Shown: positions 13,744 to 21,345, counted from the stretch's first letter. The stretch is DNA of 24,556 nucleotides from CAZPEV01 sp964585635 (GCA_964585635.1 CAZPEV010000029.1:1-24556), one strand, 5' to 3'. A program made the numbers and translations. The notes: generated from the letters alone by a model not told the origin.

Positions 13744-14512
13744 CGGTCTTGATCCATTCATGGGCCTCTGCAAGCCGTAGCCACTCATCGAAGCCCTTCT
13801 TCGAACCAATGAATTTTCTATCAAGCAGTTGGCAAAACTCCCACGTTGTTCGTTTGGTCAGCGTCACATAGTGAATGTCGCGAACTTGGAGTTGACCGGT
13901 TCCCAACGAAGGATTGTAGCTTATGTCAGAGTTTGAGAGGTACTTGAGATCGTAAGCGTTATAGGCAACGACTTCCATTATCCCGTCCATTAAACCGGAT
14001 CTGGCGTTCTTGGTCGAGTAGACCTTATGTTTCAATGACAGAATCACGAAGATATAGTCAGGGTCCGCAATATAGGCTGTTCGGATCCTCTTGAAGGCCG
14101 TAATGTTAGGCGACTTTCCACTTGATTCGATGTCTTCCGCCGTAGCTTTGACGTCTACCTCCGCGGAAACGCCACTTTCCGCCTTGCGTTCCTTCTTGAA
14201 TTGCAGGATTACGTCGGCCATGTTAAGCCGCTCCTTTGCCTCGACATTGATGAGAGAATATCGGTTGGTGGCGTCTTCAAGAACGGCCTGAAACACCTCT
14301 ACTGCCCATGCCTCCACGAATGGGCCAGCAATCTTGTTGATGTTTTCCATGGGTAGGCCGAGCTTCAGATTGGTGTTGATGATGATCTTGTTGCGTCCGC
14401 TATCGATTGCTTCCTTCATTATACTTTCAATGGCGGTCGTGACAAATGCCGAGCATTCGTCGTAGTCTTCGCACTGTTCAGGTATCTTGAATTCCAAATC
14501 ATCGTAATGCAT
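13736..14512 (-). CDS. Type II restriction endonuclease of the PD-(D/E)xK fold
   Basis: A 258-residue protein upstream of, and overlapping, a DNA methyltransferase gene. It carries a plausible PD-(D/E)xK site: the Asp of MADVILQF, then about 18 residues later AEVDVKAT with DxK. Conserved-looking blocks follow, such as SGKSPNITAFKRIRTAY, GLMDGIMEVV and RDIHYVTLTKRTTWEF. From memory it resembles HpaI-type enzymes (GTTAAC), but I cannot confirm the specificity. The start ATG at 14512 has GGGAG 11 bases upstream. A TTG 14 codons earlier is possible but has no SD. Nuclease-before-methyltransferase order in one operon is notable, as it usually needs expression control. Composition differs from core genes, suggesting horizontal transfer. 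Confidence 0.75.
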   Translation of the reverse strand: MHYDDLEFKIPEQCEDYDECSAFVTTAIESIMKEAIDSGRNKIIINTNLKLGLPMENINKIAGPFVEAWAVEVFQAVLEDATNRYSLINVEAKERLNMADVILQFKKERKAESGVSAEVDVKATAEDIESSGKSPNITAFKRIRTAYIADPDYIFVILSLKHKVYSTKNARSGLMDGIMEVVAYNAYDLKYLSNSDISYNPSLGTGQLQVRDIHYVTLTKRTTWEFCQLLDRKFIGSKKGFDEWLRLAEAHEWIKTDG

Positions 14513-14544
14513 GCTGTCAATATCTCCCTTTTCTATGATTGCGG

Positions 14545-14655
14545 TCAAGCACAACAGTAATTGGATTGATTCGCATACTCCATTACATAGTCATTCATTC
14601 CGTCTTCTCGATGAACGTCAAAGATGCCGTTGACATAAGAATAGCGCTCGACCAT
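14545..14655 (-). CDS. Possible 36-residue ORF ahead of the restriction gene
   Basis: Begins MVERYSYVNGIFDVHRE and ends NQSNYCCA, followed by TGA 33 bases before the endonuclease ATG. It has no proper Shine-Dalgarno (AGG touches the ATG). Its start lies inside the predicted promoter spacer, so promoter and ORF cannot both be right as drawn. No homology is recognised. It would occupy the position where some systems carry a controller gene, but it is too short for a helix-turn-helix C protein. Confidence 0.18.
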   Translation of the reverse strand: MVERYSYVNGIFDVHREDGMNDYVMEYANQSNYCCA

Positions 14656-14676
14656 CCTATGTCAAGCGCTATTCTT
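14630..14676. repeat. Two interleaved perfect inverted repeats at the restriction operon promoter
   Basis: Repeat A is AAGAATAGCGCT (14637-14648) with AGCGCTATTCTT (14665-14676). Repeat B is TTGACATA (14630-14637) with TATGTCAA (14658-14665). The order B, A, B', A' means the two pairings cross. The element includes the last two bases of the stop codon of the neighbouring dehydratase-like gene (14669-14671). Confidence 0.7.
14638..14665 (-). promoter_or_regulatory. Promoter for the restriction-modification operon
   Basis: On the minus strand: TTGACA (14660-14665), a 16-base spacer and TATTCT (14638-14643). Both hexamers fall inside the interleaved inverted repeats, so a regulator binding them would compete with polymerase. 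The predicted leader to the endonuclease ATG is about 118 bases. Confidence 0.5.
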
Positions 14677-16162
14677 GCCTTACTGCAAAATGCGAATTCA
14701 ATTTCTTCTTGTCCGGCTCCGAAATCGGCTCAGTTATGCCCGCTAACCGACGCGCCATCTCCACTTTCTCCTCCAATCCCGACAAGGCGTTAATCACCAA
14801 CTTGGCGCCGTCCGGTGACCCGCCCCCATGCATGCATCCCGGCACCCCCGCGCCGATCGTGGCCCACTCCACCAGCCGGGCAGCACGCGCCCGCGCCTCC
14901 GCCGACGAGGCCGCCTTCATGTACTTCTTCACCAGATGCCCATACTTGGCCGACTCAAAATCCTTGGCCGACGGCATACAGCCGGTCTCGGCGATCCCCC
15001 CGGCAATATCCTGCGCGATAATGGAGGTCTCGTACGGCAACGTCGCCACATGCACCTTGTTGACATTGGCCAAAAGCATATCCGGCAGCCATGCCCCGGA
15101 GGGATGCGGCTTGCCCAGCACCGAGGCGGCGATTCCCACCCCGAAGGTGGTCTCGTTGTTGACGTACATCTTCGACAGCTTATCCCGAAATACCTTGGCC
15201 GACAGACCGTTGGCCCGCGCCGTCAGGATTGCCGCGCCGATTTTGACGTCTCCCTGCCCGGCCACGCATCCCCCGATGGCCGACCGGTACGGGGCGATGA
15301 AATTAAACACCGCCGATTTGGCAAATTGATACTCGCCGCACATGAACACCCGCTCCCACGGCACCAGCACGTCCTCGAAGAAAAGATACGCCTGGGTGAT
15401 GCCGCCGCAGGTGACCGGGATATCGAAGCCGCTCTCCCCTTCGCGGCCATCGCTGGGATGACGGGCCTCGATAATCGTGAGATTGGCGATATCGCGCGGG
15501 ATGACAAACGACAGGGCGTAATCTTTGTCATCCTCGTCATAAGCGGAACCGGGCAGGACAAAGATTTCGTTGGCCGCCGCCACGCCGCAGATCATGACCT
15601 TGGCGCCACGCACGACAATCCCGTCGGCCCTCTTCTCGACCAGCCGCAGACTCATATCCGGGTCGGCCTGCTGGGAGGGTTTCTTGGTGCGATCTCCCTT
15701 GGGGTCGGTCAGCGCCCCGGCGATGGTGATATCGCGCGCCTGGGCATCCTTCAGCCACTGCAGCAAGCGCGGGTGGTACGATGTCCCCAAGGCTTTGTCG
15801 CAATCGAAGGTCGTGACAAACATCGAATTGAGCGCCGTCCATCCCACACACCGCCCCCCCGTGCAGGTGCCGGTCTGCTGAAAGGCGAACCGCTTCATCC
15901 GGCAATTGGCAATCATATCGTCGGCCGTCCGGATGATCGACAGATACCGGCTGATCGGTTCGCCGGTCAAATGAGAGGTGGTCGTAACCATCGGCCTGGT
16001 GCGATCATCATGCTGCGCGGCATACAGGGCCGCGTGTCCCGCCACCGTGTTTTTCGTGGCCGGATGAGTGGTAACATCCGCGATCAACTCGTCGAATTTA
16101 TACATATTGGGACGCATTGCCCTCAGGGATTGCCGGTATTCTTCCGGGGTTTTCAACGCCAT
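14669..16162 (-). CDS. 4-hydroxybutyryl-CoA dehydratase-like protein (HpaB/AbfD flavoprotein family)
   Basis: A 497-residue protein with the length and fold signature of 4-hydroxybutyryl-CoA dehydratase/vinylacetyl-CoA isomerase and the wider HpaB family. It has MALKTPEEYRQSLRAMRPNM at the N-terminus, the FAD region around GTCTGGRCVGWTALN, and HGGGSPDGAKLVI near the end. AbfD holds a [4Fe-4S] cluster through Cys99, Cys103, His292 and Cys299 (recalled numbering). Here Cys100, Cys105 and Cys299 exist, but the position seven before Cys299 is Tyr292 (PYRSAIGGC). AbfD Tyr296 and Lys300 correspond to Ile and Val. The fold is therefore clear, while dehydratase activity is uncertain. GGAGG lies 5 bases before the ATG, and a promoter sits at 16240-16268. 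No other 4-hydroxybutyrate genes are nearby. Confidence 0.8.
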   Translation of the reverse strand: MALKTPEEYRQSLRAMRPNMYKFDELIADVTTHPATKNTVAGHAALYAAQHDDRTRPMVTTTSHLTGEPISRYLSIIRTADDMIANCRMKRFAFQQTGTCTGGRCVGWTALNSMFVTTFDCDKALGTSYHPRLLQWLKDAQARDITIAGALTDPKGDRTKKPSQQADPDMSLRLVEKRADGIVVRGAKVMICGVAAANEIFVLPGSAYDEDDKDYALSFVIPRDIANLTIIEARHPSDGREGESGFDIPVTCGGITQAYLFFEDVLVPWERVFMCGEYQFAKSAVFNFIAPYRSAIGGCVAGQGDVKIGAAILTARANGLSAKVFRDKLSKMYVNNETTFGVGIAASVLGKPHPSGAWLPDMLLANVNKVHVATLPYETSIIAQDIAGGIAETGCMPSAKDFESAKYGHLVKKYMKAASSAEARARAARLVEWATIGAGVPGCMHGGGSPDGAKLVINALSGLEEKVEMARRLAGITEPISEPDKKKLNSHFAVRQE

Positions 16163-16239
16163 GTCATCCTCCGCACAGGTTAGCTATTTTCATCCTCAGC
16201 CGGCCGGATCCGGTCAAGGCCGATTCCGGCCGCAAAAGC

Positions 16240-16268
16240 AGTATACGAGAATATGGCTGGTGAGGCAA
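16240..16268 (-). promoter_or_regulatory. Sigma-70-type promoter for the dehydratase-like gene
   Basis: On the minus strand: TTGCCT (16263-16268), a 17-base spacer and TATACT (16240-16245). The predicted leader is about 70 bases and contains a GGCCGGA/TCCGGCC hairpin (16202-16231) without a T-run. Confidence 0.55.
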
Positions 16269-16301
16269 GGGGTGAGAAAAGCTTCCGCCGCCGCGTCCCG
16301 A

Positions 16302-17411
16302 TCAGGGGAATATGATATAAAACGGCGCCGAGCCGGAATGGAATCGGTCGGCATTATTCATGACGGCGATCGTCACCATGATCGAATCGCGCGTCCCGAT
16401 CGTGGATAAATCGCGATCATCGACGTGACCGGTATTCAACGCCCGGCTCATGATAACCGTCCAGCGGTTGCCCAGCGCGCTCTCGCTGTACCCGGAGAAA
16501 GCGGACACATCGGCGATTGATCCGCTGGCGTTGTCGTACACGACATATCCCGGCATTTTATATGGGATCGGCCATGAAATACTGTCTCTGAACGCCACCG
16601 CATCCTCGAAATGAAGAATCGTATCGACGATGGCGGTGGTATCGCGATGTGAATATATCGGCTGCTGCTTGACCAGGTCATAGTTGCTGGTCGCAATGGG
16701 AGAAATCTGAGCATCCGGCACCCGGCCGCTGTTGTCCCAACATTCATCTTCAGCCACTAGTACCGGATCGGAGGTCGCCGCCTGCCAGTGCCAGACGTCC
16801 GCATGGCCGCCGCCGGTGGTGTACATCCGATGGCCGAGGCTCGACAGGTTGGTGGCCGCGTGGCACATGCTGCGGCAGTCGGATTTCTCCTGACCGTTGT
16901 CCCCCATGTCCCATATGACCGCCAGCCGGTCCTGGTCGAAGCGGCCGAGAAGAGCGTCATAGGACAAAACCTGCTCCCAGGTCGTATCTCTGGTAGTGTC
17001 AATAACCAGAGGATCTCTGGAGATCGTGTCGAATTTGACATACCTCACACAGTTGAGGATGGCGTTGGGCATAATGTCACGCGTAGCGTCTCCCATTTTT
17101 TTTTTAATATAAAGCCGCGAGGGCGTCTTGATCGCCTTTAGATACACGACGCTCCTGCCAAAATAATCGGGCAGAGCGGAATCGGCGCTGTCCCCCACCG
17201 TAATGGCGCCGGTCAGCGCCTTGTCCCAGATCTTGTTGCGGGGGTCGTTCATCGGCGGCTCTTGCGGGGAGTAATAGGCGACGACGCGATTGGGGATGTT
17301 CGTCGTGGAAATATCAAACCCGCCCGGGTCGTCGCATCCGTGCCATATGATCGCCGCCGCCAGAAGGCCCGCGGCCGAGACTGCCAAGCGTATCCGCGCT
17401 GATATCATCAT
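16302..17411 (-). CDS. Haem-binding EB_dh-type lipoprotein
   Basis: A 369-residue lipoprotein. The signal segment ends LAAAIIWHGC with lipobox Cys26. The rest resembles the ethylbenzene-dehydrogenase-related (EB_dh/DMSO-reductase gamma-like) haem-binding domain: KIWDKALTGAITVG, then RLAVIWDMGD, a CRSMCHA motif (Cx3CH), GHRMYTTGGGHADVWHWQAA, and a closing beta-sandwich. Family members bind b- or c-type haem in periplasmic electron transfer. The Cx3CH spacing is one residue longer than the classical CxxCH, but it is commonly seen in this domain. Of three nearby ATGs I choose 17411 because AAGGA is 6 bases upstream. The frame stays open to 17633 without coding signs. A stand-alone lipoprotein without a catalytic molybdenum subunit is nearby-unexplained. 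Confidence 0.8.
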   Translation of the reverse strand: MMISARIRLAVSAAGLLAAAIIWHGCDDPGGFDISTTNIPNRVVAYYSPQEPPMNDPRNKIWDKALTGAITVGDSADSALPDYFGRSVVYLKAIKTPSRLYIKKKMGDATRDIMPNAILNCVRYVKFDTISRDPLVIDTTRDTTWEQVLSYDALLGRFDQDRLAVIWDMGDNGQEKSDCRSMCHAATNLSSLGHRMYTTGGGHADVWHWQAATSDPVLVAEDECWDNSGRVPDAQISPIATSNYDLVKQQPIYSHRDTTAIVDTILHFEDAVAFRDSISWPIPYKMPGYVVYDNASGSIADVSAFSGYSESALGNRWTVIMSRALNTGHVDDRDLSTIGTRDSIMVTIAVMNNADRFHSGSAPFYIIFP

Positions 17412-17462
17412 CACCATTCCTTGTACGTTGCGGAGGGCGTTTCGACGCCGCAAAGTTATGCC

Positions 17463-17491
17463 AAAATACGCCGGCGACATCCCTTTGGCAA
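17463..17491 (-). promoter_or_regulatory. Sigma-70-type promoter for the EB_dh lipoprotein
   Basis: On the minus strand: TTGCCA (17486-17491), a 17-base spacer and TATTTT (17463-17468). The predicted leader is about 45 bases before the ATG at 17411. Confidence 0.5.
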
Positions 17492-17590
17492 GATCAAACC
17501 GTCCGATACGGCCGAAACATGCCGAGCCATGGCCGACCGGATCAGGCCGGTCGCGCCGCTCCGGGGTCAATAATCGGAGCGAAAAAGTGA

Positions 17591-17619
17591 TTGAATTTAT
17601 GGAGCCGATATAATATACT
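17591..17619 (+). promoter_or_regulatory. Sigma-70-type promoter for comM
   Basis: TTGAAT (17591-17596), a 17-base spacer and TATACT (17614-17619). The transcript would start about 23 bases before the comM ATG. Confidence 0.55.
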
Positions 17620-17648
17620 CCGTCATCATTCAAACCAAAGCGGTCGCC

Positions 17649-19184
17649 ATGTTGTCAAAAATAATCTCTTCTGCCACAGCGGGCATTGATGCCTACACGG
17701 TCGAGGTCGAGGCCGACGTTCAGCAGATGCTGCCCGCCTTTGCCACCGTCGGCCTGCCCGACGCCGCCGTCAAGGAATCCAAAGAACGGGTCCAGTCGGC
17801 CATCAAGAATTCCGATTTCATCTTTCCCGCCAAAAAGGTCACCATCAACCTGGCCCCGGCGGATATCAAGAAGGAGGGTTCCGGCTTCGACCTGCCGATC
17901 GCCGTCGGGATACTGGCCGCCACCGGCCAGATTCTGCGCGATCGGTTTGACGATTTCGTCCTCGTCGGCGAACTGGCCCTTGACGGCCAGGTCCGGCCCG
18001 TGCATGGCATCCTGCCGATGGCCATCCATGCCGGGCAGAACCACCTCAAGAAGATAATCGTGCCGATGGAAAACGCCAAGGAAGCCGCCATGGCGCAGGG
18101 GATTGATGTCTATCCCGTGCGCAGCCTCACCGAGCTGATCGGGTTTCTGGAAGGCGCCGTCGATATCGAGCCGTTCACGATCAACATCGATTCGGTCTTC
18201 GAGGAAGCGCGTGTCTACGATGTCGACTTTTCCGAAGTCCGCGGCCAGGAGTCGGCCAAGCGGGCGCTCGAGGTCGCCGCCGCCGGTGGGCATAACATCA
18301 TCATGGTCGGGCCGCCGGGATCGGGCAAAACCATGCTGGCGCGCCGCCTGTCGACCATCCTGCCGAACATGACCTTGGATGAGGCGCTGGAGACCACCAA
18401 GATTCATTCCGTCGCCGGGATGCTTCCCGCCAACACGCCGCTCATCGCCACCCGGCCGTTTCGCGACCCGCACCATACCGTCTCCAACGCCGGCTTGATC
18501 GGCGGCGGCAGTATCCCCCGGCCGGGGGAGGTATCATTGGCGCACCACGGCGTGCTGTTCCTCGATGAAATCGCCGAGTTTCGCCGCGAGGCGCTGGAGG
18601 TGCTGCGTCAACCGCTGGAGGACAGCATCGTTACGATCTCGCGGGCGGCGACGTCGCTCACCTATCCCGCCAATTTCATGCTGGCCGCCGCCATGAACCC
18701 CTGCCCCTGCGGCTATCATGGCGATAACAATCATGAATGCGTCTGCAGCCCGCCGCAGATTCAGAAATACATGGCCCGCCTGTCGGGGCCGCTGATGGAC
18801 CGGATCGACATCCATATCGAAGTCCCGGCGGTCAACTTCAAGGAATTGTCGTCCGAAACCTGCGGTGAGAAATCGATTCTCATCCGGGAACGGGTCAACC
18901 GGGCCAGGAAGATGCAGTTGGGCCGGTTCAAGGGGCTCAAGTCGGTCTACTGCAACGCCCACATGGAATCGAAGATGATTCGGGAGATTTGCCGCATCGA
19001 CGACAAGGGGCAGGCGCTGTTGAAGATGGCCATCACCCGGCAGGGGTTGTCGGCACGGGCGTATGACCGCATCTTGAAAGTCGCCCGCACCATCGCCGAT
19101 CTGGACGACAGTCCTCAGATCGACACCCCGCACATCGCCGAAGCGATCGGGTATCGGTCACTGGATAGGAATTTGTGGTTGTAG
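17649..19184 (+). CDS. comM: ComM/YifB-family AAA+ ATPase (Mg-chelatase-like)
   Basis: A 511-residue protein of the YifB/ComM family. ComM is a hexameric helicase that promotes branch migration when transformed DNA is integrated; many non-competent bacteria also carry it. The N-terminal ChlI-type fold (1 to about 170) contains FATVGLPDAAVKESKERVQSA. The AAA+ core has Walker A GPPGSGKT (221-228), the sensor region AAAMNPCPCGYHG and a Cys cluster (about 356-374), and the lid ends in RQGLSARAYDRILKVARTIADL. The length is full. It has its own promoter and lacks a strong Shine-Dalgarno. Its stop lies 12 bases before the first REP hairpin. Whether it serves competence here is unknown. Confidence 0.95.
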   Translation: MLSKIISSATAGIDAYTVEVEADVQQMLPAFATVGLPDAAVKESKERVQSAIKNSDFIFPAKKVTINLAPADIKKEGSGFDLPIAVGILAATGQILRDRFDDFVLVGELALDGQVRPVHGILPMAIHAGQNHLKKIIVPMENAKEAAMAQGIDVYPVRSLTELIGFLEGAVDIEPFTINIDSVFEEARVYDVDFSEVRGQESAKRALEVAAAGGHNIIMVGPPGSGKTMLARRLSTILPNMTLDEALETTKIHSVAGMLPANTPLIATRPFRDPHHTVSNAGLIGGGSIPRPGEVSLAHHGVLFLDEIAEFRREALEVLRQPLEDSIVTISRAATSLTYPANFMLAAAMNPCPCGYHGDNNHECVCSPPQIQKYMARLSGPLMDRIDIHIEVPAVNFKELSSETCGEKSILIRERVNRARKMQLGRFKGLKSVYCNAHMESKMIREICRIDDKGQALLKMAITRQGLSARAYDRILKVARTIADLDDSPQIDTPHIAEAIGYRSLDRNLWL

Positions 19185-19196
19185 GGGAGTTACGCA

Positions 19197-19265
19197 GCGT
19201 CAGGAACCCCTTCCTGACGCCAAGAGCGGGTAAGTCCTTATGAGAAGTCGCCACCGAAATGTCTT
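19197..19265 (+). repeat. Copy A: REP hairpin plus duplicated RAYT gene start
   Basis: A 69-base unit starting with a perfect REP hairpin (10-bp arms GCGTCAGGAA around CCCC, 19197-19220). It continues into TCCTTATGAGAAGTCGCCAC, which equals the first codons of the transposase gene. It matches copy B with six differences and a 75-base period. Confidence 0.9.
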
Positions 19266-19271
19266 GATGCG

Positions 19272-19340
19272 GCGTCAGGAACCCCTTCCTGACGCCAAAG
19301 ACAGGTAATTCCTTATGAGAAGTCGCCACCGAAATATCTT
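19272..19340 (+). repeat. Copy B: REP hairpin and true RAYT gene start
   Basis: Second 69-base copy. The identical REP hairpin occupies 19272-19295. The RAYT ATG at 19315 and its first codons (MRSRHRNIF) lie inside this unit. Confidence 0.9.
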
Positions 19341-19902
19341 TGAAAAGCACGGCGATGTATTCTTTATCACATTTACGGTGGTAGGATTCATCCCCATATT
19401 CAATAACACTCCCTGCTGCGACATAATGCTTGATAACCTGCGATTCTATCAGGAAAGGGGCGATTTCGCCATTCTGGCTTACGTCATCATGCCAAATCAC
19501 GTTCATCTGGTCCTAAAGGTTCATGGAGGTCGGCCGGCATCGCAATGTATCGGTGGCATTAAGAGAATGACATCGAGGCAGATTTCGATTCACTTGGCAC
19601 GACATGGCAAAACAGAATTGCTGGCTGCGCTGTCGGATGCCGCGCATAAGGAGCCTGCCCGCGACTGCCGAATCTGGAAACCACGATTTGATTCCCTCGT
19701 TCTGCACAATATCGATACCTTGTGTCAAAAGATTCACTATATTCATAATAACCCTGTCAAGGCTGGCCTGGTGGACCGAGAGATCGATTGGCCTTACTCT
19801 AGCGCCGGTGCGTATGCTGGATTGCCGGAAACCGATCTGCTCGTGGACAGCGATTGGTGTTCCCTTGGTTTTGACCGATTGCGGTCAGGAAAGGGTTCCT
19901 GA
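19315..19902 (+). CDS. REP-associated tyrosine transposase (RAYT, Y1/HUH family)
   Basis: A 195-residue HUH endonuclease of the IS200-like Y1 superfamily, RAYT type. It would nick and move single-stranded REP sequences. The HUH motif is in IMPNHVHLVL (His62, His64). The probable nucleophile is Tyr142 in IHYIHNNPVKAGLV, and the WPYSSA motif (159-164) follows, a RAYT hallmark. REP hairpins flank it: two identical ones upstream and a related one downstream, and the stop codon TGA falls inside the downstream hairpin. The Shine-Dalgarno is weak (AGGT, about 10 bases). It appears intact. It lies between comM and a DUF4041/GIY-YIG gene. Confidence 0.92.
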   Translation: MRSRHRNIFEKHGDVFFITFTVVGFIPIFNNTPCCDIMLDNLRFYQERGDFAILAYVIMPNHVHLVLKVHGGRPASQCIGGIKRMTSRQISIHLARHGKTELLAALSDAAHKEPARDCRIWKPRFDSLVLHNIDTLCQKIHYIHNNPVKAGLVDREIDWPYSSAGAYAGLPETDLLVDSDWCSLGFDRLRSGKGS

Positions 19903-19906
19903 CCGC
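19881..19906 (+). repeat. Downstream REP hairpin overlapping the RAYT stop
   Basis: Perfect 11-bp arms GCGGTCAGGAA/TTCCTGACCGC around AGGG. It is related to, but one base longer per arm than, the upstream REP (GTCAGGAA core shared). It encodes the last six residues and the stop of the transposase. Confidence 0.85.
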
Positions 19907-19926
19907 GCCAGAAAAAGGAGAAATTT

Positions 19927-21345
19927 ATGTCAATTGGAATCCTCGCATATGCGGCGTTGGGTATATTGATAGGCATTCTCCTATTTTTGTTCATCCGATC
20001 GCATACTGCCCTTTCGAATCTTAAAGCGAAATATGGCCAAATAATAGACGTAGACGCTGAACGAGCGAAAATCCAACAGGAAATTGCCTCTTTAACAGCG
20101 GAACGGGATAAGGTCAAAAGCGATTTCCATAACAAAAAGGATAAACTTAAGGAGGACTACGATAAAGCCCACGTCGTATTCGAACGACTCCAAAGAGAAA
20201 TTAGCCTTCTAGAAGAATCACTTGAGATGATAGAGTTTGGTCTTTATAAACCACATTTCGATTTTGATACTCCGGAGGTATATCGTGGCCTATTGGAAAA
20301 TCTAAGAGAAATTGAAAAGACATTGATTCGCGAGGGAAGGGCCGTTGTCTGTGATACTCAATGGACCGTCAGCGGCAGTGAGGCTGAAGGAAGGAAGATG
20401 ACAAAGCAAACGCACAAGCTAATGCTCCGTGCGTTTAATGGCGAGTGTGACGCGGCTTTGGCAAAGGTGAGGTGGGACAACATTCTGAAAATAGAAGAAA
20501 GAATCAATAAGGCATTCCAGACGATCAACAGTTCCGCGGAAGTCAATAGAAGCCATATAACAAAAGAGTATTTTGACTATAGGATTAAGGAACTGCGGCT
20601 TGCCTTTGAATACCAAGAGAAATTGAAGCGCGAAAAAGAGGAGCAAAGAAGAATACAAGAAGAAATGCGAGAAGAAGATCGTGCAAGGCGGGAAATCGAA
20701 CGCGCAAAGGAAGAGGCAGAAAAGGAAGCGGCGCGATATCTGAAAGCACTGGAAAAAGCGCGTGAGGATGTAGGAAAAGCAACCGGTGAGAAGCTTGATA
20801 CAATGAATGAACGGATAGCACAGCTTGAAGGCCAATTAAAGGCGGCGCAGGAATTGAGGGAGAAAGCTATCTCACGAGCCCAGATCACGAAATCGGGACA
20901 CGTTTATGTCATATCGAACATTGGCTCATTTGGAGAGAGTGTGTATAAAATTGGGATGACGCGACGGTTAGAACCGACCGACAGAATACGTGAACTTGGT
21001 GACGCTTCTGTTCCATTCAATTTCGATATACACGCAATGGTTTACTCGGACAATGCGCCGGAGCTTGAGCTAAAAATCCATCAGCAGTTTGAAACCAGGC
21101 GCATAAATTTGGTCAACCAAAGGAGAGAATTTTACGATATCACCTTAGATGAAATAGAAGAATGGGCCAAAGAGCAAAACATAGAGCTTCGTCTAACCAA
21201 AATCGCGGAAGCAAGAGAGTACCGCGAAACCTTGGCTATTCGCGCTAAGGGTGAAGAAGCTATAAGAAAAGCCATCAAGGACGAGTTACCGATTTCCATC
21301 GATGACCTATTCTCCAAAGAGGAAGATGATGTTAGTGGCATGTAG
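19927..21345 (+). CDS. Membrane-anchored coiled-coil DUF4041 protein with GIY-YIG (T5orf172) nuclease domain
   Basis: A 472-residue protein. Residues 4-23 form one transmembrane helix. Long, highly charged coiled coils cover about 40-105 and 225-315, with the DUF4041 region between (about 100-225, MIEFGLYKPHFDFDTPEVYR). The C-terminus is a GIY-YIG-type T5orf172/Mug113 domain: HVYVISN (325-331), VYKIGMTRRLEPTDRI (339-353), ELELKIHQQF and RREFYDI. The key Tyr, Arg and Glu residues appear present. Such proteins are frequent in phages and mobile regions, and a DNA-cleaving or defence role is inferred, not shown. AAGGAG lies 7 bases before the ATG. The gene is visibly AT-richer than comM or nnrD, indicating transfer. 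Confidence 0.85.
   Translation: MSIGILAYAALGILIGILLFLFIRSHTALSNLKAKYGQIIDVDAERAKIQQEIASLTAERDKVKSDFHNKKDKLKEDYDKAHVVFERLQREISLLEESLEMIEFGLYKPHFDFDTPEVYRGLLENLREIEKTLIREGRAVVCDTQWTVSGSEAEGRKMTKQTHKLMLRAFNGECDAALAKVRWDNILKIEERINKAFQTINSSAEVNRSHITKEYFDYRIKELRLAFEYQEKLKREKEEQRRIQEEMREEDRARREIERAKEEAEKEAARYLKALEKAREDVGKATGEKLDTMNERIAQLEGQLKAAQELREKAISRAQITKSGHVYVISNIGSFGESVYKIGMTRRLEPTDRIRELGDASVPFNFDIHAMVYSDNAPELELKIHQQFETRRINLVNQRREFYDITLDEIEEWAKEQNIELRLTKIAEAREYRETLAIRAKGEEAIRKAIKDELPISIDDLFSKEEDDVSGM

Noticed and set aside
14545..14655. Controller (C) protein of the restriction system
   Set aside because: 36 residues is too short for the helix-turn-helix C-protein fold and no such motif is visible; kept only as a low-confidence ORF.
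14637..14676. Rho-independent terminator after the dehydratase-like gene
   Set aside because: The 12-bp stem has a 16-base loop and no T-run follows on either strand.
14828..16183. 451-residue plus-strand frame opposite the dehydratase-like gene
   Set aside because: His/Arg/Gly-rich antisense shadow of a well-conserved enzyme.
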